From contig CALSSE010000019.1 of assembly GCA_943788935.1 (NCBI GenBank), positions 62,001-126,000 of the forward strand: a stretch of 64,000 bases of DNA, written 5' to 3'. The stretch comes from an uncultured bacterium. GTDB taxonomy: Bacteria > Myxococcota_A > Bradymonadia > UBA7976 > VGTA01. The notes beneath the pieces were generated by a model, which worked only from the letters and a program-made list of their open reading frames with translations, made no database searches and had not been told where the DNA came from. Numbering within the stretch: the stretch's first letter is position 1; each line of letters begins with the position of its first letter. Shown here one piece after another: positions 8,823 to 17,559 of this stretch. Both the position numbers and the translations under genes were made by a program.

Positions 8823-9707
8823 ATGCACACTGAGATGATCGTTACTCTGTTTATTCCTTTCACGATTATGATGACCATGTTTGCTATGGGGTTAAGCCTT
8901 AGGGCGAAGGACTTTAAGCTGATATTGGAAGAGCCTCGAGCGGTGATCATCGGTATGACCTCACAGCTTCTCATCCTCCCAGCCTTAGGGTTCTTGATCG
9001 CCGGTACCCTCTCAACGACTCCAGAACAAGCTGTCGGCTTAGCGCTCGTCGCTGCGTGTCCGGGAGGACCAAGCTCTAATTTAATGACTCGACTCGCGGG
9101 GGGAGATGTCGCGCTCAGCGTTAGCTTAACCGCTCTCAGCGGTGTGGTCACGATGTTTACCATTCCCCTGATTACTGCCTTCGCGGCGACCTTATTCGCG
9201 CCCACGCTCCCCGGCTTATCTATGCCTATCTTGAAGACAATCACTCAACTCATCATCATGATGGGCTTCCCAGTGACTCTCGGTATGTGGGTGCGTACAT
9301 CTTATCCTCATCGAGTGAGTGGGCTAGAGTCTTTTATGGTGAGAGTGGCGACCGGGCTGATGGTCATTTTAATTATTGGAGCGCTCTATAAAAGCCGCGT
9401 AGAGCTCGCTCAATATGGATGGGCGGAGGTAACTCCACCTCTTCTCTTAAGCCTCGTGGGGATCACTTTAGGTTTCATTTTATGCCGCATATTTAGACTG
9501 AAGCCTACTCAGAAAATCACGATCCCTATTGAGGTAGGCGCACAGAATGCCGCCTTGGCGATCGGCTTAGCCTTGACTACGCTTCAGCAAAGAGAGGTCG
9601 CTTTTCCAGGCGTAGTATATGGGACCTTTATGTACTTACCTTGCTTGCTCGTAGTATATTGGGGGCGTCGCACACTTGATCATCAGCCAGAGAGCTCTTC
9701 TTCGTAA
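8823..9707 (+). CDS. Bile acid:sodium symporter family transporter
   Basis: 294 residues with about nine hydrophobic helices. The BASS/SBF-family signature is present: GLALVAACPGGPSSNLMTRL near residues 75-95, and the second crossover VGAQNAALAIGLAL near residue 240. Members carry sodium-coupled organic anions such as bile acids, pantoate or 2-keto acids across the inner membrane; the substrate here is unknown. The ATG at 8823 has AGGAGG eleven bases before it. The gene stands alone, transcribed away from the barrel gene across the 9-bp repeat. Confidence 0.88.
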   Translation: MHTEMIVTLFIPFTIMMTMFAMGLSLRAKDFKLILEEPRAVIIGMTSQLLILPALGFLIAGTLSTTPEQAVGLALVAACPGGPSSNLMTRLAGGDVALSVSLTALSGVVTMFTIPLITAFAATLFAPTLPGLSMPILKTITQLIIMMGFPVTLGMWVRTSYPHRVSGLESFMVRVATGLMVILIIGALYKSRVELAQYGWAEVTPPLLLSLVGITLGFILCRIFRLKPTQKITIPIEVGAQNAALAIGLALTTLQQREVAFPGVVYGTFMYLPCLLVVYWGRRTLDHQPESSSS

Positions 9708-9871
9708 TCGGCGTTCAAAGCACAATGAACATGATAGACATTAAGCGCTGTCCGCTTCCCATAAATGTAAATAAATGAGAGACTCTATCCCATTGATCTA
9801 TGTAGATATTGCTAACAATATGATGTGATTGAAAATCATTCTATTTAATATGCTAAAAGGGAGCGCCTTCA

Positions 9872-9955
9872 ATGCATGAAGTGGTGCATAAAGTGGTGCA
9901 TAAAGTGATGCATAAAGTGATGCATAAAGTGATGCATAAAGTGATGCATAGACTG
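9872..9955 (+). repeat. 12-bp tandem repeat carrying a start codon in every unit
   Basis: Seven units of the form (A/G)TGCATAAAGTG start at 9872, 9884, 9896, 9908, 9920, 9932 and 9944. They encode Met/Val-His-Lys-Val repeats ahead of a lipoprotein signal. The first and last units are diverged. Confidence 0.85.
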
Positions 9956-11806
9956 TTGGGCCATATTAAACTCTTATGCTTTATCTGTCTGAGCGGTTCG
10001 CTCTATACATGCTCCTCGGACCAGCAGGCCCCTTTCCCCAATCTAAACGGACCTTTAGAGGCGAGTTCCTTACCACTCGCCGATCCTCCTCACTCCTCTT
10101 TTGAACGCTATGCTCATGGTGGATCAAACAGCCTGGCTATTTTACTACAAGATGAAGACTCTTCTTGGTTGGGTTTAGCACACGGCTTAAAGAGCGTGGG
10201 GGTTCCCTTTATAATCACGACTGAGCTGACGTTTGCCTTAGCTCATGATGTCATTTTGGTTTATCCGCCAATGACCGGCGCGAATACTCGCTCTGAGACC
10301 CTCAACCTATTGGCAGAGCATGTACAGAAGGGTCATACCCTCATTGCTTTCTCAGCGATGAAGAGGGGGGCGGATGAAGTATTTGGCTTCGACTCTTTCC
10401 AAGAACACGATGATTTGCAGACCATGGAAATACTTGAAGGGGCGTTCACTCAACAATTCATTAAAGATCCACAAGAATCTGTACTTAACCTCGATGGCTC
10501 TAGCGACGTGTCATCAGGCGTGAGTTTCGATAACCCAGAATATCCTCCGCTCGCTGTGTACAATGATGGGAGCGCGGCGATCGTCTATAATGTCTCCTCA
10601 GGTCCTGAGGGAACAGGGTATGCTTATGCGATTGGTTTTGATCTTGGTTATCATATTCTTCGCGCCCAAAACGGTAGATCTGAAGACATCGCGGTGACTT
10701 ACGTTAATCACTATCGGCCACAGACTGATACTCTCTTACGGCTGATCGCTCAGATCTATAAACAAGGTGAGTCTAATCCTATTCACGTGTTGAGCTCACC
10801 GCACAATAAAGAGTTTACCGCTTTAGTCACCCACGATATTGACTACAAGCAGTCATTACTCAACATTCTCGAATATGCGCAGTTTGAACATGCGCAAGAG
10901 ATCCCTGCGACCTACTTTATCCAAACCAAGTACGTCTCGGATTATTATGAGACACAGTTTTTCACAGCGACTAGTCAACCGATCATCGAAGAGCTGGTGC
11001 GCCTAGGAATGGAAGTCGCTAGTCACACAGTAGCTCACTCAAGAGTATTTAATAAAATGCCATTAGGTACCGGTAAAGAGACTTATCCACGTTATCAACC
11101 TTACGTGAGAAGTTTTGACGTCGTAGACAACGCTTCGATCGCCGGAGAACTTCGGGTCAGTCGATTTTTACTAGAGCATCTCAGCGGTCAGGATGTGAGC
11201 TCATTTCGACCTGGACACTTGAGTTTACCTGCCTCCTTGCCTCAAATGCTCGAGGCAACTGATTATCGTTTCAGCTCGAGTATCACTGCGAATCAAGCGC
11301 TCACCCATTTACCCTATCAAATGATGGTGGGCAGGGAATATAGAACCGAATCTAAGATCTTTGAATTTCCAGTCACGATTGAAGATGAAAAGGGTCGCTT
11401 ACTCGATCGTCTTGATGAGGCGATCGCGGTGTCTAATCAAATTAGCCGTCACGGAGGCTTAGTGAATATCCTAATTCACACTGATGTGACGGGGCAGAAG
11501 CTAGCGTTTGAGCAACAGTATTTAGCTGAGTTTAAGGACCGCGCGTGGTTCACTAGCTTGAGTACATATGGCGAGTGGTGGCAGACTCGTGATCGCTTGC
11601 TGATCGATGTAGAAGAGCCTAGTCAGAGCGGGAGAGTGATCTCTTTACGTGCTGAGCAAAACATCGATGGCTTGAGCCTCTCGATTCCTCCTGCTTGGTC
11701 TTTGGAGCCAGAGAACGTTGGAGTCCGGCAAGAAGGGACGACTCTTATATTTGAGGAGTTTCAGGGTCTAAAGAGAGTCAATATCTCAAGATCAACGTCA
11801 CCATAG
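9872..11806 (+). CDS. Polysaccharide deacetylase-like (NodB homology) lipoprotein
   Basis: The catalytic region has THDID (H321, D322, D324) and SHTVAHS (H385, H389). These are the metal-binding motifs of carbohydrate esterase family 4, which removes acetyl groups from peptidoglycan or polysaccharides. A DUF2194-like or glutamine-amidotransferase-like region precedes it (residues 80-310) and a beta domain follows (560-644). The lipobox is SLYTC, so the enzyme is membrane-anchored outside the cytoplasm. The first 24 codons are a 12-bp repeat in which each unit begins with ATG or GTG. The first ATG has GGGAG eight bases upstream, while the ATG at 9944 would give a normal-length signal peptide. 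The true start is therefore unsettled. Confidence 0.75.
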   Translation: MHEVVHKVVHKVMHKVMHKVMHKVMHRLLGHIKLLCFICLSGSLYTCSSDQQAPFPNLNGPLEASSLPLADPPHSSFERYAHGGSNSLAILLQDEDSSWLGLAHGLKSVGVPFIITTELTFALAHDVILVYPPMTGANTRSETLNLLAEHVQKGHTLIAFSAMKRGADEVFGFDSFQEHDDLQTMEILEGAFTQQFIKDPQESVLNLDGSSDVSSGVSFDNPEYPPLAVYNDGSAAIVYNVSSGPEGTGYAYAIGFDLGYHILRAQNGRSEDIAVTYVNHYRPQTDTLLRLIAQIYKQGESNPIHVLSSPHNKEFTALVTHDIDYKQSLLNILEYAQFEHAQEIPATYFIQTKYVSDYYETQFFTATSQPIIEELVRLGMEVASHTVAHSRVFNKMPLGTGKETYPRYQPYVRSFDVVDNASIAGELRVSRFLLEHLSGQDVSSFRPGHLSLPASLPQMLEATDYRFSSSITANQALTHLPYQMMVGREYRTESKIFEFPVTIEDEKGRLLDRLDEAIAVSNQISRHGGLVNILIHTDVTGQKLAFEQQYLAEFKDRAWFTSLSTYGEWWQTRDRLLIDVEEPSQSGRVISLRAEQNIDGLSLSIPPAWSLEPENVGVRQEGTTLIFEEFQGLKRVNISRSTSP

Positions 11807-11809
11807 GTT

Positions 11810-11873
11810 CACACTCTATTCGTCCCACACTCTATTCGTCCCACACTCTATTCGTCCCACACTCTGTTTCTCC
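11810..11873. repeat. 16-bp tandem repeat, four copies
   Basis: Units CACACTCTATTCGTCC at 11810, 11826, 11842 and 11858 (the last with two changes) lie just after the deacetylase stop, in the gap between convergent genes. They have no hairpin of note. Confidence 0.85.
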
Positions 11874-11910
11874 CATGCATCTCATGGCGGGGAGCGCCTC
11901 TGTCTTTTTG

Positions 11911-13293
11911 TTAGATCTTCACTTTACCGAGCTCAAAGCTGAGCGCCTCCTCAAGAGTCTGGTGCATAAAGGGATATCCGCTCTGCTGTAATTTGGCAGG
12001 CGTGACTCTTTGACTGGCCAAGATCGTCTCATTGGCCATCTTACCAAAGAGGGCCTTGAGCGCGAAGGCGGGAGCTGGGATAATGGTAGGGCGGGCGAGG
12101 ACCCGTCCGAGAGTCTTCACAAATTCAGCGTTCGTCACCGGATGGGGGGAGGACAGATTAACAGGGCCAGAGAGCGCTGGTTGAGTCATACACTCATAGA
12201 GCGCTCCTACGACATCATGAATGCTGATCCAACTCATCCATTGTCGACCGTGGCCTACCGGGCCACCAAGACCTAAGGAGAAGGGAAGAGCGAGCTTCTC
12301 AAGGGCACCTCCCAAAGGAGAGAGGACGACCCCAATGCGAGCGTTGACAACTCTCACCCCTGCGTCTCGGGCAGGGGCTGTCGCCTCTTCCCATTGCCGA
12401 CATACCTCGGCGAGGAAACCTTCACCAAGAGGCGCTTGTTCATCGATGGCATCATCTCCTAAGCCTGTATAGCCATAATAACCAATACCGGAAGCGCTGA
12501 TAAGTGTTTGGGGCTTCGTTACACCACGATCACGCGCTGTGGCCAAGGCTTTAGCGAGCGCTTGAGTTCTCAAAGTACGACTCTCAAGAATTCTTTGACG
12601 AGCGGCAGAGCTCCAACGTTGAGCGACATTTTCACCCGCGAGATGGATGACCACATCGACATCATCTAAAGGAGGGACCGACTCCGGTGTCGCCCACACA
12701 CGAGCGCCCTCTGCCGGAGAGCGAGTGAGTCGAGTGACCTGATGCCCACCTGTAGTGAGGAGTGCGCTCAGAGCGCGTCCAATGAGCCCTGAAGAGCCAG
12801 AGATCGCCACATGAAGTTTTTGATGAGGAGCGCGTTGATGGAGAGCGATATCGTGACGCATCACTTGGTGCCGATAGTGGAAGAGCTGATCGAGTCGTTT
12901 GCGGACCATCGCCCCTCCTCCTAGCTGCCCGATCACACCCAATGGGAGCTCATAATCAATAGAGTCTATTAGCTGTGATTGATCAGGATCTGCTGTCGCT
13001 TTCATACTGTGTGTATGCACCCAGCTCTTAAATGGACCGCGGACTTGACAATCTTGGAACGATTCACCCTCTCTATAATTTTGATGAGTCACCTCTAAGG
13101 AGAGAGGGATCCCAAGCGGCCCTTTCACTTTGAGCTTCACTTGAGATCCATCTCGTATATGACCATCGCTATGGATCACCTCGACTGGATCCCAAGGGGG
13201 ACAGAGACGCTCAAAGGCGCCACTCCGCTCATGCCAATGGAAGAGATCTTGTGGAGGAAGAGGGAGGGAGAGGCTACGCTCAAAGTTTGGCAT
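11911..13293 (-). CDS. SRPBCC domain fused to TIGR01777-family SDR epimerase (YfcH-like)
   Basis: Residues 1-150 form an SRPBCC ligand-binding domain (FERSLSLPLPPQDLFHWHER, FERLCPPWDP). Residues 165-460 form an extended short-chain dehydrogenase: a GSSGLIGRAL dinucleotide loop, VIHLAGENVAQRWSS, SASGIGYYGYTG with the YxxxK-region Tyr replaced as in this family, and GGGLGPVG-like and WISIHDVV motifs. This architecture is common in Myxococcota and Actinobacteria and is annotated as an NAD-dependent epimerase. The related plant and E. coli proteins have no firm substrate. The ATG at 13293 follows GGAG. It is cytoplasmic and stands alone. Confidence 0.85.
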   Translation of the reverse strand: MPNFERSLSLPLPPQDLFHWHERSGAFERLCPPWDPVEVIHSDGHIRDGSQVKLKVKGPLGIPLSLEVTHQNYREGESFQDCQVRGPFKSWVHTHSMKATADPDQSQLIDSIDYELPLGVIGQLGGGAMVRKRLDQLFHYRHQVMRHDIALHQRAPHQKLHVAISGSSGLIGRALSALLTTGGHQVTRLTRSPAEGARVWATPESVPPLDDVDVVIHLAGENVAQRWSSAARQRILESRTLRTQALAKALATARDRGVTKPQTLISASGIGYYGYTGLGDDAIDEQAPLGEGFLAEVCRQWEEATAPARDAGVRVVNARIGVVLSPLGGALEKLALPFSLGLGGPVGHGRQWMSWISIHDVVGALYECMTQPALSGPVNLSSPHPVTNAEFVKTLGRVLARPTIIPAPAFALKALFGKMANETILASQRVTPAKLQQSGYPFMHQTLEEALSFELGKVKI

Positions 13294-13685
13294 TTAAAGC
13301 TCCGATAGGTGAAGAACAACAAAGTCACAGCTATAGATACCGTCTAGAGGTCTTAAGTTGTATTCAAGGTGTCTTTGAGTGAGTAATCAGTAAATAATTA
13401 TGATGTCTTAAGGGGCTCAGATTATGCTATTTTTAACAATATTTATTATATTCTTATCATGATACCTCAGATAACCCTCTCTGAAGGCACGACTCGATCA
13501 GCCAAGTCGATTCGTAAAGTGACCTCCATCGATGAGGCTCCATTGACCGAGTCTGTACCTCCTCTCATGCTTAACGCTCTTAATACATCAGCTTAATACA
13601 TCAGCGTAGGCCTGTAGGTCTTTCTATATGATTTTATACGTATTAGGGTGCTGATATATATGGATAATACATGCAAAGGAACACT
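13294..13685. other. 392-base divergent gap, no supported gene
   Basis: This gap separates the epimerase gene from the Ser/Thr-rich lipoprotein gene and must hold both promoters. The stretch 13395-13460 is AT-rich. A 45-codon open frame at 13459-13596 has no Shine-Dalgarno. A 13-base direct repeat (CTTAATACATCAG) lies at about 13579-13604. Confidence 0.5.
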
Positions 13686-15587
13686 ATGAGAGACGATCTT
13701 AGAAATCTAACCAATCCTGTTTGTCTTATCCTACTGCCGTACCTTCTCTTATTGATAGGTTGCTCATCAACGGATGTCGAAGAGAGCAGCTTCTCAAGGC
13801 CAACTATTCTTGAAATAGACCGACAACAAGTAGTGATCGGCGAGACTGTCTTTCTCAGAGGCAAAGGGCTCATTAATGACAAAGAGGGGGTGACACGACT
13901 CAACTTTTTAGGAGAGTTTAAGACGGAAGATGGAGAAGTCTATCCAGTCGATACCACCATTACACCAAGTCTAAGTAGCGTGAGTGAAGAGGAGCAGATC
14001 TTGAGATGGTCTCGTGTCGGTCCCTTTAATCACCCATTTATCAAGGGAGAAGAGGGGAAAGAGGCAAAAGTTGGCCATTTCAAGGGTCAAGTATACCCCA
14101 TCAACGTTCCCAATGAGGGTGAGGCGGTTTTCGGCAACGCGACGTCGATCTCTCTTGAGGTGCTCCCTTCTATCGCCATCGAGGCATGGGAGCCAGTAAT
14201 GGCAGATTGTGGTCAACCGGCGCTACGTGGCTTGGGTGGGCTAGCTTATATAATGAAGGTGAGAGCGGTTGGCTTTGAGCCTGCTCTGTTTCGATATACT
14301 TTAGGTCAGACCAATGGAGAGGACCTAGTGTTTTTTGAGCGTGAAGCGACGGGTCCCACCGATATAATCGGAGGTCCTGAAGGGATTCTTATGCTCAATG
14401 ATATCCCAGAAGAGTACGCCTTTTATGCGACCTCTTGGTCTATCGAGGCCGAAGACACCGAGGGTAACGTCTATGAGAATATCCTGCCCTTCACTGTCCA
14501 TCGTCCGATCGATCATTATATTGACCCTAAGCTGAGGGAAGCTGAGTTTATGGAACCTGTTCCGGTCAGTTCTTGCTTCCGAGGAGGGATCGGCACCAAT
14601 GTGGTGTATTCAGAGTCAACGAGTGAGACTCGACAGAACTCTGCGAGCTTAACATTGAGTCGCACGTGGACGACCTCTCAAGGACAGAGCGCTACCGAGC
14701 AGTGGCGAGACTCGGTCTCGGTGAGCAGATCAAATGCTCAGTCAAGGAACACGAGTACATCACTCTCAGAGACTAATACGACCGGTCAGAACTATGGTGT
14801 AACTTATAACCAAAGCGACAGTAATCAGTTAAACTACGGCACCACCGATGGGGAGAGCTGGAGCTGGTCCACCTCTTCAGGAGAGACCGTCAGTCGATCA
14901 GATACAGGGACTTATGAAACCTCACAGACTCAGAGCAGCGCTTGGCAGGCAGAGGCCAATGCGGGTTTGAATTTCGAGATCTTCAGTATTGGAGGCGGAG
15001 GGAGCTATGGAGAGACGACAACTCAGGGATCAAGGGAGAGCTTCTCTAGCTCAACTGGATCTCAAACTAGCTCTAACCAAGGGTATTCTTCTCAATCGAG
15101 CAGAAATAATTCTCGGAGTTTTGGGAGCACCACCACTGACTCTAGAGGGGGGAGCGTCTCTGGGTCATATGCTCTAAGTAGGGCGCAGATGATGACGACT
15201 AGCGAGGGGGAGACCATGACCATCAGTGAGGGGAGGACTCTAGAGCTAGGAGGAGGGATGACTCGCTCTAGCACGATCACCGAAGGAGAGACTGAGGCTT
15301 ACCAGAGGACCTTCACTCAATCGATGACTAGCACCACTCTCACAAGCTATGATGGCTATATACCGAGGTCGAGGTTTGGTATATTTTATCGGCAGACGAC
15401 ACGTTTAATCCGTTCAAGTTTTGTGCGATCATATAACCTCTGTGGAGTCTCTTCGGTCATGGGAGAGATCCAGTTTAGTGAGTGGACTTGGGCGCCTGAT
15501 CTAGCTTTAAGTGAGCAGTGTCCTCCCTTCCCTGAGTCTAACTTACCGCCGGCTCAATGTGTGATCGAACCATGTGGAGTTGAATGA
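13686..15587 (+). CDS. Ser/Thr-rich beta lipoprotein, possible aerolysin-like fold
   Basis: ATG 13686 follows AAGGA; a frame-matched ATG at 13671 lies inside that region. The signal ends in lipobox LLIGC. Residues 30-130 look like an IPT/Ig-like domain (PTILEIDRQQVVIGETVFLRG). Residues about 308-555 are extremely rich in Ser, Thr, Gly and Gln with a strict polar/non-polar alternation, broken by NAGLNFEIFSIGGGGSYGE. Long amphipathic Ser/Thr hairpins around a short hydrophobic turn are typical of aerolysin/ETX-MTX2 pore formers, but I cannot prove that family. The C-terminus holds several Cys (CGVSS, CPPFPES, CVIEPCG). The stop overlaps the next start by ATGA, so it is translationally coupled to the MopE-like lipoprotein. 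Confidence 0.7.
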   Translation: MRDDLRNLTNPVCLILLPYLLLLIGCSSTDVEESSFSRPTILEIDRQQVVIGETVFLRGKGLINDKEGVTRLNFLGEFKTEDGEVYPVDTTITPSLSSVSEEEQILRWSRVGPFNHPFIKGEEGKEAKVGHFKGQVYPINVPNEGEAVFGNATSISLEVLPSIAIEAWEPVMADCGQPALRGLGGLAYIMKVRAVGFEPALFRYTLGQTNGEDLVFFEREATGPTDIIGGPEGILMLNDIPEEYAFYATSWSIEAEDTEGNVYENILPFTVHRPIDHYIDPKLREAEFMEPVPVSSCFRGGIGTNVVYSESTSETRQNSASLTLSRTWTTSQGQSATEQWRDSVSVSRSNAQSRNTSTSLSETNTTGQNYGVTYNQSDSNQLNYGTTDGESWSWSTSSGETVSRSDTGTYETSQTQSSAWQAEANAGLNFEIFSIGGGGSYGETTTQGSRESFSSSTGSQTSSNQGYSSQSSRNNSRSFGSTTTDSRGGSVSGSYALSRAQMMTTSEGETMTISEGRTLELGGGMTRSSTITEGETEAYQRTFTQSMTSTTLTSYDGYIPRSRFGIFYRQTTRLIRSSFVRSYNLCGVSSVMGEIQFSEWTWAPDLALSEQCPPFPESNLPPAQCVIEPCGVE

Positions 15588-17536
15588 TGAGAGCGATGTC
15601 CATGGTGTTTATGCTGACCTCTATCCCGCCGCTCCTCTCCTGCTCTGATCTCATAAACACTAGCGCTTCTATCTGTGAGCCTAAGTGTGGCGTGGGACTG
15701 CAATGCCGTGAGGGGATCTGTCAGCCGCTCTTATGCTCAGAGATGGTGACCTGTCCGAGTGAGCTTTTATGCTATGAGGGTCGCTGCGTGAGCACCTGTG
15801 ATGATCAAGCTCCCTGCCTAAACGGAAATTGTGTAGAGGGCTTATGTGAAGGAGAGATGGAGTGCCAAAATGGCGATATAAAATCGTGTGAGACCGAATG
15901 TGGAGAGGGGGTTGAGCGATGTGTCGACTATGCGTGGACGACTTGTTCATCCGGTCTTCCTGCTCCGACCGATGTCTGCGAAGATGGGCTTGATAACGAC
16001 TGTGATGAACAGGTGGATGAGGGCTGTCCTGACTGTGAAAATGGCGCGATGCGTCCTTGTGATAATGAGTGTGGGGTCGGTGATCAGTCCTGCGCCGAGG
16101 GGACATGGTCAGCCTGCTCTGTTCTCCCTCCCGATGGTTCAGGGCTTTGCCCTTGTATGGAGGGGAGCTTTGAACGTTGTGAGAGTCCATGTGGTGAGGG
16201 GCAGAGGACTTGCGTAGAGGGAAACTTCGGAGCTTGTCTTTATGAAGGCGTGATGTGTGAATGTGCGCCTGGAGCCATGGAGAACTGTGAGACCATGTGT
16301 GGCGCTGGGCAGCGGAGCTGTGAAGGAGGCGTCTGGTCTATGTGTCAAGGGCCACAACCACAAGTGGAGATCTGTCAAAATCTCATTGATGAAGATTGTG
16401 ATCAAAACATAGATGAAGGCTGTGAAGACTGTTTGGCGGCTCCTCTGAACTCAAACGACTTCTTTGCCTCTATTACCGAGTCCTATCAATCTGTCTCTCT
16501 AGCGACGGGAGGGGTGAGCGCTTGGTTAGCCTGGTATTCGGGTATATCACCTCGAAGGGCTTATGCTCAGAGTTTTCAAATTGAGGATCAAAGGATCGTG
16601 AAGGGGGAGAGGGTCACTCTCCCCATTAACAGCGTGAACGACTTAGTGAGTCTCGGTGGAGGTGGACATGCTCATATTGGGATAGAGGGTCAATCGACAA
16701 TACACGTGACCTATCTCGGCTCTACAGGGATCTCTTCGTCGGTTAACTTTACGCCGGGCGGGACGGTATGGGAGAGCGAGATCTTAGGAGAGCCATTGAG
16801 TCAAATCGTGATCTACAGAAGCGACGACCTCTATCTCAGTAAACTAGAGAGGAGCGCTCCTGAGATGTCATCACCACCGCTGCGCCTCTCTACTAAGGTT
16901 GACCATTTGGGTCATGATTCGGTGTGGGGTGGAGACCGGGTTGCCGTGGTTTATCAAGATAATACCGGTGATTTTCCTGAGGGGAGAGTGCTATCGATGG
17001 TTCAAGCGAGCGCTGATGGGAGGACTGTCCTGAATGAAGCGCCGATCTTAGAGCCTTCGACACAGGAGCGTATCTTTACTAGCGGCCCTCCCACGGTGAC
17101 CTTTAAGTCTAATCAATATATGATCACCTACACTCACAGAGTAGATGGCCGGTCTCATATATATACCCTAGTCACCGACCTCGATGGACAGGTGTTGGTG
17201 GGACCCCATCTCATCGCTAGATCTACGGAAGGGCTGTTCGCTCAAGGTCTTGATTTGACCGCTAATGATCAATATCTTGGCTTGGTTTGGTTTGAGAGTG
17301 GCAACAGTGGAGACTTTAGCGAGATCAAATATATGAGGCTAGACCACACCGGGCTTCCTAGTTCAGATGTGAAGGTGATCGCTCGTGGGAATCTACGGAT
17401 GTTTCCACAAATCGAGTGGAACTATCTAGAGCAAGTGCTGATCAGCTGGACACAGACTGACATTGAAGCTGAGTTTGGTGTTTCATTGCCTACCATTAGG
17501 TTAGGTCAATATGATTCTGATCCTGCGTGTCAGTGA
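15584..17536 (+). CDS. Cys-rich MopE-like lipoprotein with C-terminal propeller-like domain
   Basis: A lipoprotein signal (lipobox LLSC) opens the protein. Residues 25-290 are Cys repeats: short C-x-E-G-x-C units, plus two copies of the MopE-type metal-binding motif, CEDGLDNDCDEQVDEGC near residue 140 and CQNLIDEDCDQNIDEGC near 270. MopE binds copper in methanotrophs; the motif is widespread in Myxococcota surface proteins where metal binding is only presumed. Residues 300-650 are beta-rich with repeating strands and Trp/Asp turns (WLAWYSG, IVIYRSDDLYLS, YLGLVWFES), probably a propeller. Its start overlaps the previous stop by four bases, so the two lipoproteins are made together and may work together. 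Confidence 0.75.
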   Translation: MMRAMSMVFMLTSIPPLLSCSDLINTSASICEPKCGVGLQCREGICQPLLCSEMVTCPSELLCYEGRCVSTCDDQAPCLNGNCVEGLCEGEMECQNGDIKSCETECGEGVERCVDYAWTTCSSGLPAPTDVCEDGLDNDCDEQVDEGCPDCENGAMRPCDNECGVGDQSCAEGTWSACSVLPPDGSGLCPCMEGSFERCESPCGEGQRTCVEGNFGACLYEGVMCECAPGAMENCETMCGAGQRSCEGGVWSMCQGPQPQVEICQNLIDEDCDQNIDEGCEDCLAAPLNSNDFFASITESYQSVSLATGGVSAWLAWYSGISPRRAYAQSFQIEDQRIVKGERVTLPINSVNDLVSLGGGGHAHIGIEGQSTIHVTYLGSTGISSSVNFTPGGTVWESEILGEPLSQIVIYRSDDLYLSKLERSAPEMSSPPLRLSTKVDHLGHDSVWGGDRVAVVYQDNTGDFPEGRVLSMVQASADGRTVLNEAPILEPSTQERIFTSGPPTVTFKSNQYMITYTHRVDGRSHIYTLVTDLDGQVLVGPHLIARSTEGLFAQGLDLTANDQYLGLVWFESGNSGDFSEIKYMRLDHTGLPSSDVKVIARGNLRMFPQIEWNYLEQVLISWTQTDIEAEFGVSLPTIRLGQYDSDPACQ

Positions 17537-17559
17537 GCGCTTATCGAGCGAATGATCAC

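Noticed and set aside
13459..13596. A 45-codon plus-strand frame in the gap before the Ser/Thr-rich lipoprotein gene.
   Set aside because: No Shine-Dalgarno, no recognisable motif, and the gap is a divergent promoter region.
15681..16405. Long minus-strand frames opposite the MopE-like gene.
   Set aside because: They mirror the Cys- and Asp-rich codons of the real gene and have no domain pattern.
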